Source: Astropecten irregularis
Taxonomy: Eukaryota > Echinodermata > Asteroidea > Paxillosida > Astropectinidae
Reading direction: 5' to 3'
DNA length: 64,000 bases
NCBI GenBank assembly: GCA_963971285.1
Contig: OZ020249.1
Location: 6,758,001 to 6,822,000 of the forward strand
In this document: one piece after another, positions 38,001 through 49,000 of the stretch
Layout: each line of letters begins with the position of its first letter
How positions within the stretch are numbered: the stretch's first letter is position 1
Notes under the pieces: generated by a model
The model's database searches: none
What the model was told of the DNA's origin: nothing
What the model saw: only the letters and a program-made list of their open reading frames with translations
Translations under genes and position numbers: made by a program

Positions 38001-40121
38001 TACTGATTAAAATGCTGTATTTATCCAGAAAAGAGTAAAACCAGTGACCAAAATTATTTTGCATCTTTTAAAGATCAAAAATAAAAGAGAGAAGACTTAA
38101 AAAATACCATGGCAGTTTTTTCCACAGTTTTCTCAAAAAGTGCAGGACACCGTATGGGACTGAAATTTTCACAGATGACAGTTATTGTTTCTTCTTTGAT
38201 ATTTCTGCCCATGAATCTGCATTTCTTTGACAAAAACCAAAGTATGATATTACCTTTAAAATGAATGTACTGCACAGGATACTAGGATTTGACATACACA
38301 TGAACAGAAAATAATGTTGCACAGATTTACGCATAACTTTCAGGGTATAAGTTGTGCTGTAGAAACGTAAACGTTTCCGCCTTTCGGAACTGGTGTGAAA
38401 TAAGTAAACCAAAGACTGAAAACAGATGTACATGTTTGATCAGACAAAGTTTGAGTGCTGTCATGTGACCTTTACCAATCATGTATTATACCTTTAATTT
38501 TCTGAAAATTATTCAGAAATCTTTCGAATTCATCAAAATGTTTTCCAGTCGTTACTGTTTGTCTGAGAACCATGTACGGAATAAAAAAATTTCAATTTGA
38601 CAATTGTTTTCACAGCTTTTTAAAAACTATATGCATTGAATCCCTCTGAAATAAAAACAAATCCATTTGTTTTCACCATGTCTAGAATTTGGATAGCTAT
38701 CCACCACCATCCACACGAAGTAACATAAACCATGAGAATCCTGACAAATTGGCACACATCCTAAACTTGTTTTCCAAGGAAAGAAAGGATTCACACGTAA
38801 GATTCACCACTCAATCATTCATGCAGAATAAACAAGATGGCGGCCCCCAGTCATTGGATAAGGCTCGGCTGAAAGGTGAAGATGCGTTACACAAGTTGTC
38901 TGTTACTCAGAGACTCCGGAGTAAAGATGGAAACTCGACAATACAAGATGAACAAGGAAAGATACATAAACTCACAGTGAGTAATAGGCCTTAATAGTTT
39001 CTTATTAATTATCACCGGCAATTGTCTTCCTTTCCTTAAAATTCACTCCAATTTATCTACTTTTCTGACTGCAACTGTAAAACCAACTTCTGGAAATTTC
39101 GTCATACTCGTTGATTATGTTTCTGAGAAGACAACAAGTTTGCCAGATATACAAGTTTGTATTATTGAAATAACTTTGCGCGCGAACCCTGTATTTCCTT
39201 TCAATTATGTAATCAGAATTACTTTTCAAATGCAATCTTATCGAATATGACAGCACGTTTTGTGAAAGATAGTTCATATAGAAATTATTGTGACCTTAAA
39301 TAATAGTGAGCAAATTTCAGACGGAACTTAACAATGTGGTTTCGATCTTATATACAAGTTTGTATTTTTTTTAAAACTTCGCGCGCGTACCCGTGTTTCC
39401 TTTCAATTATGTAATCAGAATTACGTTTCAAATATAGTCTTATCGAACACTTTTGTGAAAGATAGTTCATATAAATATTTGTGAACTTAAAGGTATAGTA
39501 TCATACTTTGGTAAGAAACCAAAAACAGAAATGTTCACAGATTTACGTATATAACTTACAGGGTATGAAGAAGGTGGTGGTAGAAACATACCGTTAACAT
39601 TTTTCCACCTGAAATGGTGTATTTATCCAAAAATTAGTACAACAACGACCGAAAATCTTTTTGATCTTTTAAAGATCAAACATAAAAGAGAAAAGACTTA
39701 AGAAATGCTGTGGCTGTTTTCCCACTGTTTTCTCCAAAAGTGGGCACCGTATGGGACTGAAATTTAAGTTCACAAATGACTGTTACTGTATCTGTCTTAA
39801 TATTTGTGCCCATGAATCTTTATTTCTTTGATAAAAACCAAACTACTACCTTTAACTTTTTTATTTTACATTTCTATTTAGAATAAGCTGTGCAACCAAA
39901 TGAAGACTTTGCGCAATACATCTCTTGAATGGATTCAGCGTTTCTGCGATGCTCTACAGAGACAACCAACTATCGTACGAGCTGGTCTCCTGATTGCCTT
40001 AGGTGTGATAAGTGTTGTAATTACTCTCATTGGTTACAAGTTGATGTGTCCAAAGGTGTACCGTAGAGAAGGAATCGAGAAAATGTACGATATTGAGGAT
40101 AGTTGGCTAATGTTTGCATAG
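34956..40121 (+). CDS. Three-exon gene, unknown 218-residue two-helix membrane protein (span)
   Basis: The exons 34956-35081, 38686-38976 and 39882-40121 are all phase 0 and join into a 218-residue protein. The N terminus is a signal peptide or anchor (residues about 6-27, LIFGCILFLFLGFIWVPLWI). The middle is polar and charged (HILNLFSKERKDSHVRF; LHKLSVTQRLRSKDG). A second hydrophobic segment (about 174-193, AGLLIALGVISVVITLIGYKL) precedes a short acidic tail ending DSWLMFA. No family was recognised. The splice sites (GCG/GTGAGT, TCTAG/AAT, ACA/GTGAGT, TTTAG/AAT) and consistent phase make it likely real. The Polinton ends only 256 bases before the start codon. Confidence 0.7.
35146..35475 (-). 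repeat. Left arm: tandem array plus NotI-type palindromes
   Basis: About five copies of a unit of about 49 bases (GCACATGGGGTGTGATTG, CGCGATTGCGTGAGAATG) run to about 35378. Then come four GGCGGCCGCC palindromes spaced by ATAATTATGT/ATAATTATCT spacers (35391-35475). Confidence 0.8.
35482..37308. other. Interior of the foldback element / intron 1
   Basis: No coding sequence. Near 35778 it holds CTGATGAAGTAG...CTACGAAAGC, a hammerhead-like core. Near 35884 AGGTGTCCAAAAAACTCAG resembles a mariner-type terminal repeat. Otherwise it is AT-rich intron sequence. A G run follows a T run near 36982. Confidence 0.5.
37310..37790 (+). repeat. Right arm: tandem array plus NotI-type palindromes
   Basis: About nine copies of the same unit in opposite orientation (CCCCCATGTGCAAAAAACATT, shown in part; TCTCACGCAATCACG). 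A palindromic block with two GGCGGCCGCC sites interrupts them at about 37656-37695. Confidence 0.8.
37894..38260 (-). repeat. MITE family A copy
   Basis: The ends AGGTAGTATCATACTTTGG and CAAAGTATGATATTACCTT are inverted. The centre carries ATCTTTTAAAGATC. It is followed by a partial relative to about 38370. Confidence 0.7.
38686..38976 (+). CDS. Unknown membrane protein gene, exon 2
   Basis: It has 97 codons between the acceptor ATGTCTAG and the donor ACA/GTGAGT, phase 0 at both ends. It encodes the polar middle of the protein (NLDSYPPPSTRSN at its start, EQGKIHKLT at its end). Confidence 0.7.
39487..39855 (-). repeat. MITE family A copy with TTAA flanks
   Basis: TTAA at 39487-39490 and 39852-39855 flank inverted ends AGGTATAGTATCATACTTTGG (shown from the left flank) and CTACTACCT. 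It ends 26 bases before the exon 3 acceptor of the unknown membrane protein gene. Confidence 0.75.
39882..40121 (+). CDS. Unknown membrane protein gene, exon 3 (last)
   Basis: The acceptor TTTCTATTTAG precedes NKLCNQMKTLRNTS. 79 codons plus TAG. It encodes the C-terminal membrane helix and the tail EGIEKMYDIEDSWLMFA. Confidence 0.7.
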   Translation, partial: NKLCNQMKTLRNTSLEWIQRFCDALQRQPTIVRAGLLIALGVISVVITLIGYKLMCPKVYRREGIEKMYDIEDSWLMFA

Positions 40122-40228
40122 TCAACATTCTAAGTAGTTTGTGCATGGAGGAAGGATGTTTGTGACAAATACGTGTCATTAAATATCAATCTAATGTTTG
40201 CTATTACAGATCAATATTAGTCTCATTT

Positions 40229-40581
40229 ATAGGTAATATCATACTTTGGTTTTTGTCATAGAAATACAGATTCATGGGCAAAAATATCAAGGAAGATACA
40301 GTAACAGTCATCTGTGAAAATTTCAGTCCCATACGGTACCCACTTTTTGAGAAAAAGTGACAAACAGCCACAGAATTTCTTAAGTCTTTTCTCTTTTTAG
40401 TTTTGATCCGTTTTAAAAGATCCAAAAGATTTGCGGTCGTTATTTTACTATTTTCTGGATAAATACACCATTTCAGGCGGCTAAAAATTTAACGGTATGT
40501 TTCTACCACCTTCATATCTTCTACGTAAATCTGTGAACATTTCTGTTTTGGTTTCTTATCAAAGTATGATATTACCTTTAA
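40229..40581 (+). repeat. MITE family A copy
   Basis: AGGTAATATCATACTTTGG on the left and CAAAGTATGATATTACCTTTAA on the right (shown through the flank) are inverted. A partial relative follows at about 40795-40955. Confidence 0.7.
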
Positions 40582-41657
40582 AGGGCATGCACAACATTGG
40601 TAAAGGTGACAGAGCAGCTGCATATGCTGCTCATAATTTGATTTGTCATTCAATAAAAACAAACCTATGAAATTTTCAGCTCAATTGATCATTGGAAACA
40701 GTAGAAAACGATGACAAACTGTTATAATTGTAATGCCAAATTGTGTGGGAATAGCTGTCTAATTTTGTGTGTATCTTGCCAAGATAAAAAAATATTTTGA
40801 TGTTTGGTTTTACTCTTTTTCTGGATAAATACAGCATTTCAGGCAGAAAAACTTTTCAAAGTATGTTTCTACCTTGATTATTCTTTATACCCTGTAAGTT
40901 ATAAGTAAATCTGTGAACATTTCTGTTTTGGTTTGTTACCAATGTTGTACATGCCCTTTAAAGAAGAGAAAGGAACAATAATTTTATCTTATCAATTTTG
41001 CTCTATGGACATAACAAAAAGAAGCTCTGCATTATTCAAGTAATACTGTTATGAACGTCATGAATAGTTATGCACAATATAAGTATGTCAAGAAACAATA
41101 ATTTATTCACATTTTTGTTTTATCCAACTCACACAATCCGAGAAGCAAATTACTAATTAATCATACAACAAAAATATAAAACAAAAATCTCCACAAAAAA
41201 CAAAAACTAAATCAATGTACCGACAAAAAACCGGAGGAAAAACAATTGACAAGTACCAACATACAAAACTCACATTTTGAAGTCATTACTACAGATGCTT
41301 TTAAATAAATACAAAAAAAAACTGTTAAAATACTGGGACCAGAAAAAGTAGAATTACAATGTTTCCTTCTTTGCCTGTGTACTTCTAACAATACAAACAG
41401 GGGTATTAAGGTTAGTAGGTCATGAACATTGTTATATGACATAATATGCTCAGAAATAAGGTACAGTAGAAAGCCACTATAACAAACACTGCTATGCCAA
41501 ACATTTTGGCTATACCGAACATCATCCTTGACTCCCAATTTATATGTGCAATGTATATTCCTGCTGAAAATTTTTCACTATAACGAACAACTTCTGTGCA
41601 TCCCAGCAGGTTCGTTATATAATGTATTGGCATTACACTGTACTTGTAATATATCCC

Positions 41658-41973
41658 TGTCCGCACTGGAATCTTTTTCCCGGGAATTAACCGTGCCGAC
41701 TGCTTAATGAAAAATGGGCAACTATAACCGGTGTCCGCACTTGGACTTTTGACTCGGGTAACTTAACCATGCACGGACGGAAGAATTACCGAGCTGACAA
41801 TACTAGGCTCATGCGGGTACCCAACTCGCCCTTGGCTGGTAGAAATACCTGCGCGGCTCAGGCAAAGTAACTGAGAGGTAGACTTCCTGAGACGTCCGCA
41901 CTGGACTTAAAATGGGTAGAGTACCCAGCGTCTCCGTTACTTTGCCCCCAAAAAAGTCCAGTGCGAACAGGGC
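41658..41973. repeat. Inverted-repeat element with CCTGTCCGCACTGG ends
   Basis: The left end CCTGTCCGCACTGG and the right end CCAGTGCGAACAGG are inverted. The interior holds ACTCGGGTAACTTAACC and GGTAGAGTACCCAG words. It is non-coding. Confidence 0.6.
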
Positions 41974-42390
41974 TAAATAAAGACTAAAATGTTCTCAGAC
42001 AAAAAGCCAGATAACATGTTAATCACGATAAACCGCAATGAACAGAAACAGGGAAATAGTAAACAAATGGAACCTGTTTTGTAACATAAATTCACATTCA
42101 CGGATTCACACACATCAACAATTTGCACCTTTTAACATATAAATACTTTTAGCATTTTCAATACTGCGTGGGTAAGAATGCCTTAGGCATCACTTCCAGC
42201 AAACAGATCTCATACACGTATCATTAGTGTCCTTATAAGAAAGACATTTTGCAAGAATTTGCTACCATGTAGCTCACCCGGAACATTCAGGAAAAATACT
42301 CTGGAATGGTTTATGGGCTATAAAAATTGAGGTATCAAAAATGACTTAGCCTTGAGCACCAGTTTGCACACATTTTGGGCATTATAATAC

Positions 42391-42841
42391 ACCGATCCAG
42401 TAGGCCACGCCCACCATAGCATCTCCCAAGCAACAACACACACTCGCTATACGCGCACGCACACAACGTGTCACGATCGGCCACACACAAAGCATCGCAT
42501 ACTTTCAACCACCAAAAGCACCTAACTTTGTTGGACTTTGGTTTTGCAAAAAGGCCAAACAATTTCCTCTCAGCCAGGGCATCATAAGTCACACATATAA
42601 TGAAATAATGAAAATATAAACACCGCTTGACCTTGACGGTTAAGAATAAAACTCGGATTTGTCACAGCGATTGCCTTGTACATACGAAACAAAAGTAAAC
42701 TCAACGAAAAGTGTGTAGTAAAGAATATAAAATTTAAAACATTTTGTCGAACAAAATAAAATGGCGGAAATTTGTCGGACCTTAAATAACGCCTTGTGAT
42801 TGGCCAATTGTTCAGGGGGCGCGGCCTACTGGATCGGTGTA
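42391..42841. repeat. Inverted-repeat element with TACACCGATCCAGTAGGCC ends
   Basis: The outer 19 bases of both ends are exact inverted copies. It probably lies within the SMARCAD1 3' UTR or just beyond it. Confidence 0.65.
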
Positions 42842-43008
42842 TTTTATCAATAATAAATACAGAGTGACACAATGAAATAATGCATGAGTGCACAAACAGT
42901 GTACAAATACAATAATAATCCTGAGGATGCAATGGATTATATGACAATGATCCAATACTGCTGGTAATATATATATTTGTTTTTTTGTTGATTGCACTCA
43001 GTGCAGCA

Positions 43009-43070
43009 TTATATATCCAAAGCGTCTTTGAGTAATCTTGCAATATCTGTAGTGCCGTGTGATTCTCCAT
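43009..43070 (-). CDS. SMARCAD1: SMARCAD1 last exon
   Basis: The acceptor TTTATATAG precedes ATGGAGAATC, but that ATG is out of frame. The true reading is [19 protein letters not shown] then TAA at 43009-43011. A longer open frame here in another phase is not used. Confidence 0.88.
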
Positions 43071-46000
43071 CTATATAAAAAGACAAAAACAAACAATGGG
43101 TCAATTGTCAACTTCCTTGGGTTTACTGACAATAATTATATATCATATATACGGACCTCACGTCCCTTATTTCAATTGTCTCCTGATGAGGACTAGAGCA
43201 AGCTAGTCGAAACGTTGAGACCTAATTGCGAGAAGTGTGAACGATATAGAAGTGCGATCAAATATTACATGGTGTTTCCGCAAACCGATCCACATACCAA
43301 TTGTCACCATGCAAAGCCTCAAATCTTTCTTAATAATTATATACTGCAGCAAATAGCAAAATGCTAGTCAAAAATGTCTGTTATGTATTAATGGGGTTTA
43401 CGAAGGAAAGGCTCAGGCTCCAGCTCCGACATCCATATACTGATAATATAGGGTGTGTATTTTTTTCATTGATGCTGAAGCTGTTTTCCTTTTCAAACTG
43501 AAGAATCTACTTCCGAACTGCAGCCCAAAGATTCTATTTTGTTACCGGTTATTTCAGAATGGAATTACAAAATGAAGCCGGAGCTTGAGACGGAGCCCGA
43601 GTCTCTGTTTCGTAAACGCCCTATGATTGGTTGTCATTTTGTATCTCTTTGTTAATATCTGTTTTGTGATTGGCTGTCATTTGATAATATATCTTTGCGT
43701 CTTCTGTTGAATGGCTGTCATTTGTCTTTTTGTTACCCGCATGAGGATTGGCTGTCATTTTTACTGCCTCTCTTACCTGTGTTGTGATTGGCTGTTATTT
43801 ACTCCTGTCTCTCTTATATGTGCTGTGATTGGCTGTCATTTATTACTGTCTCTCTTACCTGTGTTGTGATTGGCTGTCATTTATTACTGTCTCTCTTATC
43901 TGTGTTGTGATTGGCTGTCATTTATTACTGTCTCTATTACCTGTGTTGTGATTGGCTGTCATTTATTACTGTCTCTCTTACCTGTGTTTTGATTGGATGT
44001 CATTTGTTCTTCTAACTGTAGCTTGTATTGAGCGCATCCCAGCATTCCTTCTTCGATTGAGTTACTACTGATGAGTTTAGTGATAGTAACCTCTCTGAAG
44101 AAATAAACGCAAATAATTAATGCAGACGGTTTTAATTTGGAATCAGGGTTTATTTTAATGAAAGCTTTAACTTAAGAATGGAGTGTAATCCTATGATGTG
44201 TACATAGCAGGTGTGCTGTAAATACTGTTATTACAAATAAGCTTATAATTAGCAATTGTGTCCAAGCTGGTTTAGACATCCTGCCAACTGATATCAGAAG
44301 TAAAATAAAATGTTGGATATCCACAATAAATGGATGCAAACAGTTCAACATATTTCAACTTGTCTGAATAAACCATCCCAATAGGGCTCCGCACTTGTGA
44401 TGTCACATTCAGATGTTCAGACAAAGAAGTCACACGTTGCCCAATTAACTAACACGTAAACGTTGTGAAGTTTGTCTGAACATCCAGGTAACTATAGCTG
44501 TCGATACAAAGGGCGTATTCTATAAATAGCTCGAGCACGGAGCCCTATTCATGATATTGACTTTTGGGGTTTCACATTGCAATTTGAAGCAATGAAAAAT
44601 CAGTGTTAATAGTCCATACAGTTAAGAGAATTTGAAGGACTTGCATGTATTTGTAAATACTGAAGTTTGTAAGGCAATACCCTTTGGGAATTCTGGGTTC
44701 TCATAATGGCTACAGTTATGTGTCATGGACCATACAGTTTCCATATGCTGGTAATGATATTACATTAACATTAAACACATGGACCTGCATGTACTTCAAC
44801 ATTTTAAAAATACATAATTGTTTGTAATGGGAGACTTTTGAGACGTCGACTGAAGCCTCATTTTGCTATCTCTGAGCATGCCTGCGCAATTGTGAGCAAT
44901 GCGCGCGTTGTTGTGCGCGTGCGTGCACTGTTGACTTGAAGACCCATGATCCAAAGTCTCCCATTACTTTGCTGAAAGTGTGGAATACTGAATGGTAGAA
45001 ACCAAAGATTATATAGCGTTACGCGCAAGATGGATAACTGACCATAGGGCACGTGGTAATCGGTATGGAGGTCGCCATTCTCCATACAAATTATACGCGA
45101 TCCGCCATTGTGGTGTGCAATTAGCGAGTAGCTTGTACACGGGACATATGGGAGCTGGAAGATTTATCAAAGAAAAGGGGAGTGTTAGGCAAGATTTTGG
45201 CCCGGATTCAATTAAAACCTATTGTTTATTGTAAATAGAAATATTTGACATTGGTGTGAAGCAGCCGAATATGAAAACGGCGATTTGTTGTGGTTTTCTG
45301 GACCTACGTTTGCAAGTATCGCACACATCGCTCATATCATCTCCGTATGTGGAGCACGCGCCCCGGCGCCCATGGCGATGCCATGTTTCAGAGAGAGTTC
45401 TCCATCTTGCGCGTAGCGCTATATAATCTTTGGTAGACTAGAAACCACAGTGCATAGAGTCAGCAACAGGATTATTGTATGGTAATTAACAGAATGAGTA
45501 TTAAAATGACGTACCTCTTTTGGCCGACGCGATGACACCTATCCTCAGCCTGTTTGTCATTATATGGATTATAATCAATATCATGTAATATGACATGATT
45601 AGCTGACGTCAGATTGATGCCTAGTCCACCAGCACGGGTTGATAGCAGAAACACAAAGATATCCTCATTTGTGTTGTACTTATCAATCAAGGCAAGCCTG
45701 TTCAGAACAATAAAAAAATGTATAGTTTAGTATAGAATTTGATATTCTAAATTGCTTGCAAAAAAATATCTATTTTTGTAGCTTAATAAAGGTACAGTAC
45801 AGGCTGGTAGAAACATATCATTGAAATATTGCCAGGTGAAATGGTGTATTTATCCAGAAATTAGTAAAACAAAGAACGAAAAATCAAAAACAGTTTTGAT
45901 CTCGGGGTAAGATCAAAACCATTCTTCATGTTTCATAGGACAAATTGAGTTTTTTTCTCTATTTTCTTGTAACTCAGATGTCCGATTGAGCTTATATTTT

Positions 46001-49000
46001 CACAGGTTTATCATTTCATGTATATGTTTGATCAGGCAAAGTGTGAGTGCTGTTTTGTGAGTGACCTTTACCAATCATGTATTATATCTTAAAAAAATCA
46101 TAATAATCAATAGTAAGTCTTATTCTTAGTCTTATTTTTAAATAATTTTTATTTTGAAATGAATGGAGTAGAGAGCTGCTCTTAAGTAATCAATAATTCA
46201 ACTTGTTTGAAATTTTTATGTAATGAGCCACAAACATTTCAGTCAAATGTAAAAAAACAAAAAAAAAATTTTATTTAATATGTTCTTAGTAAATTTCCAA
46301 CTGAAATAGAGTAATGTATAATTGTACAGGTATACGCAAAAAAATAAAAAAGGTGATTAAAAGGTTGAGATCCTGACTTTCCTACATTTTTATGAATGTT
46401 GTGATAGACGAATGGTTATAGTATTTCCAATCTTCGTCCAGCTTAAGGGGTACAATCACAGACATAAATAACCTATAGACGGACAGTGCCCCATTCAAAT
46501 GTATGGCGGGGTACCGTAATCATGACGGCACCCGACTATTGCAAAATTATGGGCAAAAAAGATTACTTTTACGCACGATTGAATAGGATTTATTCAAACG
46601 GGAAATTCTAGATGAAAACGAATTGATATCCACTTTAAACCCATTGGAGCATTCAGTATACCTCACGTACCATTGCACAGTTATATGCTTCTCAAATAAT
46701 GGAAAGATTGAATGAAAACTATGATTTTATGAGAGGGAACTAGCGCGAGATTACGTGCGCAACTGGCCTCTTTTAGAGATTTTGAAATAAAATCATTGTT
46801 AACGTGCGCCGCGCACGCCTCGCGCACTGGGTGATGCGCAAGTTTGCCCATAGTTTTTTTTTAAGATGAAATAAAATCATTGTTAACGTGCGCCGCGCAC
46901 GCCTCGCGCACTGGGTGATGCGCAAGTTTGCCCATAGTTTTTTTTTAAGATCATCGTCCATATCCAAAATTACTCGCTCACGCCCTCTGCTGTTGGTCTA
47001 TAATTTATTTATGTCTATGGGTGCCAATCCCTGGCATTCTCGTATTTGCTGTCATATGAATTATGAAATAAAACGATGCATGACACATCTAAACTGTCCA
47101 AACAGTTCTCAAAGCCCAAATTCACAAGTTGCTTTACTTAGTATCAGAACGATACATTCCACAACCAGTTTATGCAATTCAAGTACACAGTAAGCATACA
47201 CTTGTTGAGCAATATCAACTTTTGCCGAATCACATGACCTGGGGTTGATTTCACGAAGCCCTACGATTGAAAATAACTCGAGTTACGAAGGATAACTCAT
47301 CATATCCTCCGTAGGGCTGCAATGCATCATAAGTCCTATGATTGATAGTAAGTTACGAAGAGTTTGGTGAAATCGACCTCTGGTCTGATAACATGAATTC
47401 AGTGCAATCATTGTTGTAGGATATTTGGAATACTGTATCATGGTGGATACCAAAAATAAAAAACCAAAAGACAAAAAACAAATTGAATGGTGAGCCAGCA
47501 CCCAAGTCTGAACTTGAATTAAAAACACGGCACTATAACAAATTGAACAATGCATTAAACTCATCATTTAATTCTTGGCCAGTATGAACAGAACATTATG
47601 CCAGCTGTTTATTTGAACTGAATCTATAACGAGCTCACCTGTCACACACTGGTGTTTGTCCATCCAGACGAAGGTATTTATACTGATGATGCTTCATATA
47701 TGACTCAATGATATCTAGAACCATTACAAACTGACTGAACATCAGAACTCTACTACCCTAGGATAACAACAAAACACAGACAAATGTATGAATATTAAAT
47801 GATTTTTGGTCGGGAGATAGATAATATGCAAACTAGGCTTGCCCTTCACCGATGTGGATGAGCACTGTATACTCAGTGCTTGTGAGTGCATGTGAAAAAA
47901 ATCACAAAGACAAATGTAAAGCACGAATGAAATGAGCTTTGTAAGCAAGCAGGCACAACCCAAATCTGTCCACTCACAATTCAAAACAGTTTTTTAAAGA
48001 TTTTTTGGGTCCATTTACATGATTCTTATCTGGTTTATGGGTAAGGATTCAAAGCGTCATTGTTTGATTATAGTGTCAAAGCTTACTACTTATTAATTTT
48101 TTTTTTTTCTACATTTGATTTCACCCATTCAAACGGAATTTGGGCATAAAAATAGCTTCAAATCTAAACTTGCTACGATTTTCATAGTGAAAGCATCTCA
48201 TCAGGTAAAAAGATGTCCAACATTAGGTGCTGTTTGCAAACAATTATTACTCCATTTATGTAGCAATGATGAAAACAAGTCGCTGTATGCCATCTGTGCA
48301 TTCATTCTATAGAGCTATATTAAAATTACTAGAGCGCTAGCTCCGTGTACAGAGTGATGCCTGCTGGGCGCATCCATGTTTGTGCACAAACCTATGGAAA
48401 ACAAAAAATTGTGTACTTCTATTTGCATATCTGTGTTTGTGTTCTATACAGGTGCGTTATCGAAGCCAAATACGCCCGTAAATCCGACACACCTTCGGTA
48501 AATGCACGTTTCATTTAGCATGTCAGTTAGGCATTGATTGCATGCGTCATCAAGACGCGCTAACGGTACCGTTCGCGCCAATAATTGCACGTTGCATATA
48601 GAGTACATTCTTCTAAAGGCATTCCAGTGAAAGTGTTCTTGTTCCACAGACACGCACACAAATTCAAAATGACTGCGACCAGGACGGCTTCAAAGTGTCT
48701 ACGCACAGAGAAAGTGGAGCTAGCACTCAAGTAATTTTAATATAGCTCTATGATTCATTCACACTGTGTTCATGTAAATGAACACTGGTTTATTTGGCAA
48801 TTGCACAACAGCAGCGAGACATGTACAACAACTGACAGTCAACATACAAGTGTCTAATACATACAAGACTCAAGAGCGCCAGTGTATGCTAATACACTGG
48901 CGCATACACCACTTTATAACAATGCATCAATTTAGATGTGTACGCACTATAAGACAAGTGTGGCACAAAAACAATTCCAAAAAGCTGCATAAAAGTTCAA

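Larger units (their letters stand above)
40582..43008. other. Region between the two convergent genes, with repeats
   Basis: No exon was found. It contains a partial MITE family A piece (about 40795-40955), a stretch at about 41465-41640 with TATAACGAAC words related to 62362-62470, an inverted-repeat element at 41658-41973 (CCTGTCCGCACTGG and CCAGTGCGAACAGG), and another at 42391-42841 (TACACCGATCCAGTAGGCC and its complement). The SMARCAD1 3' UTR should begin at 43008 and run leftward. Confidence 0.55.

Noticed and set aside
42582..43070. 162-residue minus-strand frame starting at the last exon
   Set aside because: The splice phase from the previous exon uses another frame that ends in TAA at 43009 and gives the conserved SMARCAD1 tail.
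44992..45234. 80-residue plus-strand frame
   Set aside because: It lies inside an inverted-repeat element (45003-45432) and has no domain or splice support.
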